Assembly: GCA_002299965.1 (NCBI GenBank)
Contig: DBOM01000034.1
Span: 4,629-13,707, forward strand
DNA: 9,079 nucleotides
Reading direction: 5' to 3'
Source of the DNA: Caldiserica bacterium UBA646
GTDB lineage: Bacteria > Caldisericota > Caldisericia > Caldisericales > Caldisericaceae
This document shows, piece by piece, positions 6,482-9,079 of the stretch (within the stretch, counting starts at the first letter, position 1; the number at the start of each line of letters is the position of its first letter). Below the pieces are notes generated by a model, which made no database searches, was not told where the DNA came from, and saw nothing but the letters and a program-made list of their open reading frames with translations. The position numbers were made by a program, and so were the translations under genes.

Positions 6482-6868
6482 ATGAAACAAAAAATATTGA
6501 CACCAAAAGAGAAAAAAATACTTAAAAAAATGCACATAAAAGAACTTATGGAAACATACCCGGGGCTTCTTACAGACAAAGAAAACAAAATTCTTACCAT
6601 GTTTATACAAAGAAACGCAACCGGAGCAAATATAGCAAGAAAGCTAAACATTTCACGGCAGGCAGTGCATGACCACGTAAGAAGAGCACTAACGCGCATG
6701 GAAAATTGCGAAAATAAAATAGGAAATATGGAAAAAAATAAAAAAACGTCGCTATACATAGGTAAGATGAGAATAGTACTTGAAACAATAGCAAAAGAAA
6801 CTCCTAAGCAGAAAAAAGCATTAGAGAAAGCGTTAAGCATGCTGAAGGAAATAGAAAAAAACACTTAA
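6482..6868 (+). CDS. ylxM: YlxM family helix-turn-helix protein (UPF0122), SRP-associated
   Basis: This 128-residue protein matches the YlxM family found next to ffh in low-GC bacteria. The core runs from LLTDKENKIL (about 29-38) through a sigma-factor-like helix-turn-helix, with GANIARKLNISRQAVHDHVRRA at about 48-69; the SRQAV motif is the most diagnostic part. YlxM has been linked to SRP in streptococci and mycoplasmas, and its HTH suggests nucleic-acid binding, but its exact role is not settled. The remainder is a lysine- and glutamate-rich helical tail that could form a coiled coil. The protein is somewhat longer than the roughly 110-residue Bacillus form. An AGGAGG site (6471-6476) lies 5 bases before the ATG. 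ffh starts 8 bases after its stop, and the two share a promoter, which supports a joint role. Confidence 0.9.
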   Translation: MKQKILTPKEKKILKKMHIKELMETYPGLLTDKENKILTMFIQRNATGANIARKLNISRQAVHDHVRRALTRMENCENKIGNMEKNKKTSLYIGKMRIVLETIAKETPKQKKALEKALSMLKEIEKNT

Positions 6869-6876
6869 GGAAGTGA
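6867..6876 (+). promoter_or_regulatory. Extended Shine-Dalgarno element at the ffh TTG start
   Basis: AAGGAAGTGA, running into the TTG at 6877, matches the extended anti-Shine-Dalgarno complement AAGGAGGTGAT with one mismatch. The core AGGAAG ends only 3 bases before TTG, which is unusually close, and the element overlaps the ylxM stop (6866-6868). No ATG or GTG is in frame nearby. Confidence 0.6.
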
Positions 6877-8196
6877 TTGCTTATCTTTGACAATTTAAAA
6901 ATAAATTTACAAATCATTTTCAAAAAATTACGCAGTAAAGGAAAACTCTCAAACGAAGATATAAAAAACAGTTTAAGGGAAATACGGGTTACTTTGCTCG
7001 AAGCAGACGTAAACTATAAAATTGCAAAAGAAATTGTAGATAAAGTTGCAGAAGAAGCAAAGAAGCAAAATATTGTGGAGAGTCTTACTCCTGCCGAACA
7101 AATTATCACAATCCTTTATAATGAAATTAAAAATATTCTTGGCGACGCATCTCCTATTAATATCGAACCTAATAAAAGAAATCTTGTTATGCTTGCAGGC
7201 CTACAGGGAAGCGGAAAAACAACAACAGCAGCAAAATTAGCCAAATTTTTAAAAGAACAAGGAAAACGTCCCCTTCTCATACCTTTTGATTTTAAAAGGC
7301 CGGCTGCAATGGAGCAACTTATAGCGCTTGCAAAGAATAATAACCTTGAAGTATTCGAAGAAATGACGGGCAATCCCATCCTTGTATTAAAAAAAGCATT
7401 GGCTTATATGGAAAACAATCAATTTAATGTAGGGCTAATAGACAGTGCGGGAAGAAAAGAAATAGATACAGAAACAATGGAAGAGTTAAGGACGGTAGCA
7501 AACACATTTACCATAAACGAAACTCTACTTGTGCTTGACAGTACAATAGGGCAAGGAGCACTTAAAATTGCAGAAGGATTTGAGCAATATATCCCACTTA
7601 CAGGTGGCATCTTTACAAAATACGACAGCAGCGCAAAAGGTGGAAGTATCCTTTCCTTTCGGTATGTAACAGGAAAACCCGTAAAATTTATAGGAGTAGG
7701 CGAAAAAATAGACGACCTCGAAATATTCCACCCGGAAAGGGTAGTATCAAAAATCGTAGGGAGGGGAGACCTTGCAACACTCGCTGAAAAAGCAGAACGA
7801 ACAATATCCCAGGAGGAAGGCAAAGATTTATTCGAAAAGATACAAAATGACACTTTTGACTTAAATGATTACAAAAATCAATTAGAGGCAATCAAAAAAA
7901 TGGGCGGATTTTCCAGTATTCTTTCATCAATGCCAGTAATCCCCGGAATGAATTTAAATGCATTAAACGATGAAAAAATGCTTATAAAAACAGAAGCAGT
8001 TATAAACGGAATGACAAAAGAAGAGAAAGCAAGCCCGGAAATTATAGATGGCTCAAGAAAAAAAAGAATAGCAAAGGGTTCAGGCGTAACAAACCATGAA
8101 ATAAACGTGTTTCTAAAAAACTATACAATGTTCAAAAAGTTTATGCAGGGTACAAAAAATGCAAAAAGTATTGACCAAATCCTTAAATTAAGGTAA
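6877..8196 (+). CDS. ffh: Signal recognition particle protein Ffh (SRP54)
   Basis: Ffh binds 4.5S/SRP RNA and nascent signal sequences and docks with FtsY by a paired GTPase reaction. The 439 residues cover the N domain (about 1-90, with the family motif LREIRVTLLEADVN), the G domain (about 100-295) and the methionine-bearing M domain (about 320-439). Visible motifs are the P-loop GLQGSGKTTT (108-117), DFKRPAA (138-144), DSAGR (189-193), TKYDSSAKGG (247-256), GVGEKIDDLEIFHPER (273-288) and the RNA-binding SRKKRIAKGSG (393-403). Canonical forms are DTYRPAA, DTAGR and TKLDGDARGG, so three G motifs are altered, although Asp138, Arg141 and Arg193 are kept. The start is TTG; the expected family beginning (MxFDNL) suggests translation begins at or within a codon or two of it. 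The SRP RNA gene is not in this window. Confidence 0.96.
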   Translation: MLIFDNLKINLQIIFKKLRSKGKLSNEDIKNSLREIRVTLLEADVNYKIAKEIVDKVAEEAKKQNIVESLTPAEQIITILYNEIKNILGDASPINIEPNKRNLVMLAGLQGSGKTTTAAKLAKFLKEQGKRPLLIPFDFKRPAAMEQLIALAKNNNLEVFEEMTGNPILVLKKALAYMENNQFNVGLIDSAGRKEIDTETMEELRTVANTFTINETLLVLDSTIGQGALKIAEGFEQYIPLTGGIFTKYDSSAKGGSILSFRYVTGKPVKFIGVGEKIDDLEIFHPERVVSKIVGRGDLATLAEKAERTISQEEGKDLFEKIQNDTFDLNDYKNQLEAIKKMGGFSSILSSMPVIPGMNLNALNDEKMLIKTEAVINGMTKEEKASPEIIDGSRKKRIAKGSGVTNHEINVFLKNYTMFKKFMQGTKNAKSIDQILKLR

Positions 8197-8199
8197 AAT
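8171..8199 (+). promoter_or_regulatory. Promoter for rpsP-khpA-ylqD inside the 3' end of ffh
   Basis: TTGACC (8171-8176), an exact 17-base spacer and TAAAAT (8194-8199) each match consensus at five of six positions. The -10 contains the ffh TAA stop (8194-8196). A start near 8206 would give a leader of about 29 bases carrying the strong AAGGAGG site, suiting a highly expressed ribosomal protein gene. Confidence 0.65.
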
Positions 8200-8220
8200 G
8201 GTTAGTATAAAAAAGTTTAC

Positions 8221-8227
8221 AAGGAGG
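8221..8227 (+). promoter_or_regulatory. Strong ribosome-binding site that supports the rpsP TTG start
   Basis: AAGGAGG lies 7 bases before TTG at 8235. The reading from there, MAVKIKLSR, is the standard S16 N-terminus, so the TTG is accepted with confidence. Confidence 0.85.
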
Positions 8228-8234
8228 TTCTATA

Positions 8235-8513
8235 TTGGCTGTAAAAATTAAATTATCTAGAGTAGGGGCACTTCATCGGGCATCCTACAGACTTATTGTT
8301 ACTGATTCGCGCAACGCGACGGATAGCAATTTTATTGAAATTGTCGGGTTCTGGAATCCTATTCCAGAAAAAGAAGAAATCCAGTTAAAGAAAGATCGTA
8401 TTCTGGACTGGCTTAAAAAAGGTGCACAGCCTACTGATTCAGTAAAAAAAATTCTGGAAAGAGGCAACGTGTGGAAAGAGTTTATGGAATCTAAAAAGGG
8501 AGGCAGTAAATAA
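8235..8513 (+). CDS. rpsP: 30S ribosomal protein S16
   Basis: S16 is a small-subunit protein needed for 30S assembly, where it binds 16S rRNA. The 92-residue protein has the full family pattern: MAVKIKLSRVGALHRASYRLIVTDSR is recognisable at the N-terminus, with the usual RxGxxxxxxYR spacing, then GFWNP (38-42) and a C-terminal segment with DWLKKGAQPTDSV (58-70). Length is typical. Initiation is from TTG, behind a near-perfect ribosome-binding site and a promoter inside ffh. Its stop overlaps the khpA start (TAATG), so the two are translated together. The order ffh-rpsP-khpA is the standard one in Bacillota. Confidence 0.97.
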   Translation: MAVKIKLSRVGALHRASYRLIVTDSRNATDSNFIEIVGFWNPIPEKEEIQLKKDRILDWLKKGAQPTDSVKKILERGNVWKEFMESKKGGSK

Positions 8514-8770
8514 TGAAAGAATTGGTTGAAACTATCGTAAAAGCATTAGTTGATGTGCCAGAAGAAGTTGTCATCACAGAAATTGCAGGAGACCAGGCAG
8601 TCATCTATGAAATCAAAGTGGCGGATAAAGATATCGGCAAAGTTATTGGCAAACAGGGCAGAACAGCAAATGCGCTTAGAGTAATTGTAAAAGCAGCTGC
8701 AAGCAAAATTGGGAAGAACGCAAGCGTTCAGATTAACTCAAAACCTAAAGAAGAAACAATGACAATATAG
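8513..8770 (+). CDS. khpA: KH-domain RNA-binding protein KhpA (YlqC)
   Basis: KhpA is a small RNA chaperone-like protein made of a single KH domain. In other bacteria it forms homodimers or pairs with KhpB (Jag/EloR) and affects cell elongation and RNA stability. The 85-residue protein begins MKELVETIVKALVDVPEEV, typical of the family. Its GxxG loop is GKQG (47-50 region), inside IGKVIGKQGRTANALR (41-56), the RNA-contacting signature. The C-terminal tail after about residue 75 is slightly longer than usual and looks unstructured. GGGAGG (8498-8503) inside rpsP lies 9 bases before the ATG, and the start overlaps the rpsP stop by one base. The KhpB partner is not in the window. Confidence 0.93.
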   Translation: MKELVETIVKALVDVPEEVVITEIAGDQAVIYEIKVADKDIGKVIGKQGRTANALRVIVKAAASKIGKNASVQINSKPKEETMTI

Positions 8771-8782
8771 GAGGAAGGCCCG

Positions 8783-9079
8783 ATGAATACGCTCCGAATT
8801 AAACAAAATATTTTAGTAAAAGTAATTGTAACCGAAAAATTTAAAGAGGATTACAAAAAAGAATTAAATAAACAGATAGAAGCAGCTGAAAGCAAAGCAA
8901 AGGATTTAAAATCGTCTCTTGCAAAACTTGTTATAGAGAGTGCAGGTATAAGAAATGCAAGTTACGTAGAATCCTTAAAAACACGTATAGAAGAGGAAAG
9001 AATGCTTCAAGAAGCATTGATAGGTGAATTAAAAGGGAAAACCACAGAAATAGATAAACTGGAAATTGATTCCATTTTC
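8783..9079 (+). CDS. ylqD: YlqD-like coiled-coil protein, N-terminal 99 residues
   Basis: This open reading frame begins with ATG 8783, seven to ten bases after a GGAGGAAGG site that overlaps the khpA stop, and stays open for all 99 codons to the window edge. The protein starts MNTLRIKQNILVKVIVTEKF and continues into a long, charged, Lys/Glu-rich helical region (about 20-92) with heptad-like hydrophobic spacing, then EIDSIF where a beta-rich end might begin. The start (VKVIVTEKFKEDYKKEL), coiled coil and position directly after khpA fit the YlqD family of Bacillota, whose function is unknown. rimM, trmD and rplS would be expected next. The assignment rests more on position and general form than on conserved residues. 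Confidence 0.75.
   Translation, partial: MNTLRIKQNILVKVIVTEKFKEDYKKELNKQIEAAESKAKDLKSSLAKLVIESAGIRNASYVESLKTRIEEERMLQEALIGELKGKTTEIDKLEIDSIF

Noticed and set aside
6497..6502. TTGACA inside ylxM as a further promoter
   Set aside because: No TATAAT-like hexamer lies 16-18 bases downstream. The same applies to TTGACA at 6887-6892 in ffh.
7419..7853. A 144-codon minus-strand reading frame inside ffh
   Set aside because: It lies antisense to the Ffh G domain and linker, has no family resemblance, and is explained by the coding bias of the opposite strand.
1..9079. CRISPR array, insertion sequence, phage or defence genes, SRP RNA
   Set aside because: I saw no regularly spaced repeats, transposase-like protein, terminal inverted repeats or SRP RNA signature. 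All substantial coding space is taken up by conserved housekeeping genes.

Overview
The window is a compact, A+T-rich stretch of bacterial chromosome made almost entirely of conserved housekeeping genes. Ten complete protein genes, one tRNA gene and two genes cut by the window edges fill it, and no gap between genes exceeds about 120 bases. Gene order from rpmF to ylqD resembles the plsX-rnc-ftsY-ylxM-ffh-rpsP-khpA(ylqC)-ylqD cluster of Bacillota and related deep-branching, low-GC bacteria. LeuRS is the short form without the leucine-specific insertion, and L32 is the zinc-ribbon type. The SRP GTPases are fairly diverged, and the usual fab/acpP and smc genes are missing from the cluster. This suggests a low-GC lineage outside the well-studied Bacilli, but the lineage cannot be settled from this window.

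Layout. Bases 1-963 lie on the minus strand: an isoaspartyl peptidase/L-asparaginase (Thr-nucleophile Ntn hydrolase), followed 25 bases downstream by the start of an unidentified membrane or exported protein with a GTG start. Bases 964-1080 hold two back-to-back sigma70-type promoters. Everything from 1081 onward reads on the plus strand: tRNA-Ala(GGC), leuS, rpmF, plsX, rnc, ftsY, ylxM, ffh, rpsP, khpA and the first 99 codons of a ylqD-like gene.

Genes are tightly coupled. plsX starts 1 base after rpmF, rnc overlaps plsX by 17 bases, ftsY overlaps rnc by about 35 bases, and khpA overlaps the rpsP stop by one base. Four plus-strand promoters can be read. They lie before tRNA-Ala, before rpmF (weaker), at the ftsY stop codon (for ylxM-ffh) and at the ffh stop codon (for rpsP onward). 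No convincing intrinsic terminator is visible.

Functionally the plus strand joins translation (tRNA-Ala, LeuRS, L32, S16), RNA processing (RNase III, KhpA), phospholipid synthesis (PlsX) and co-translational membrane targeting (FtsY, Ffh and their likely regulator or partner YlxM). I found no mobile element, CRISPR array, defence system or other clearly new system. The points worth a second look are the shared motif changes in Ffh and FtsY, the gene losses inside the cluster, the tRNA-leuS transcript, and promoters built into stop codons.
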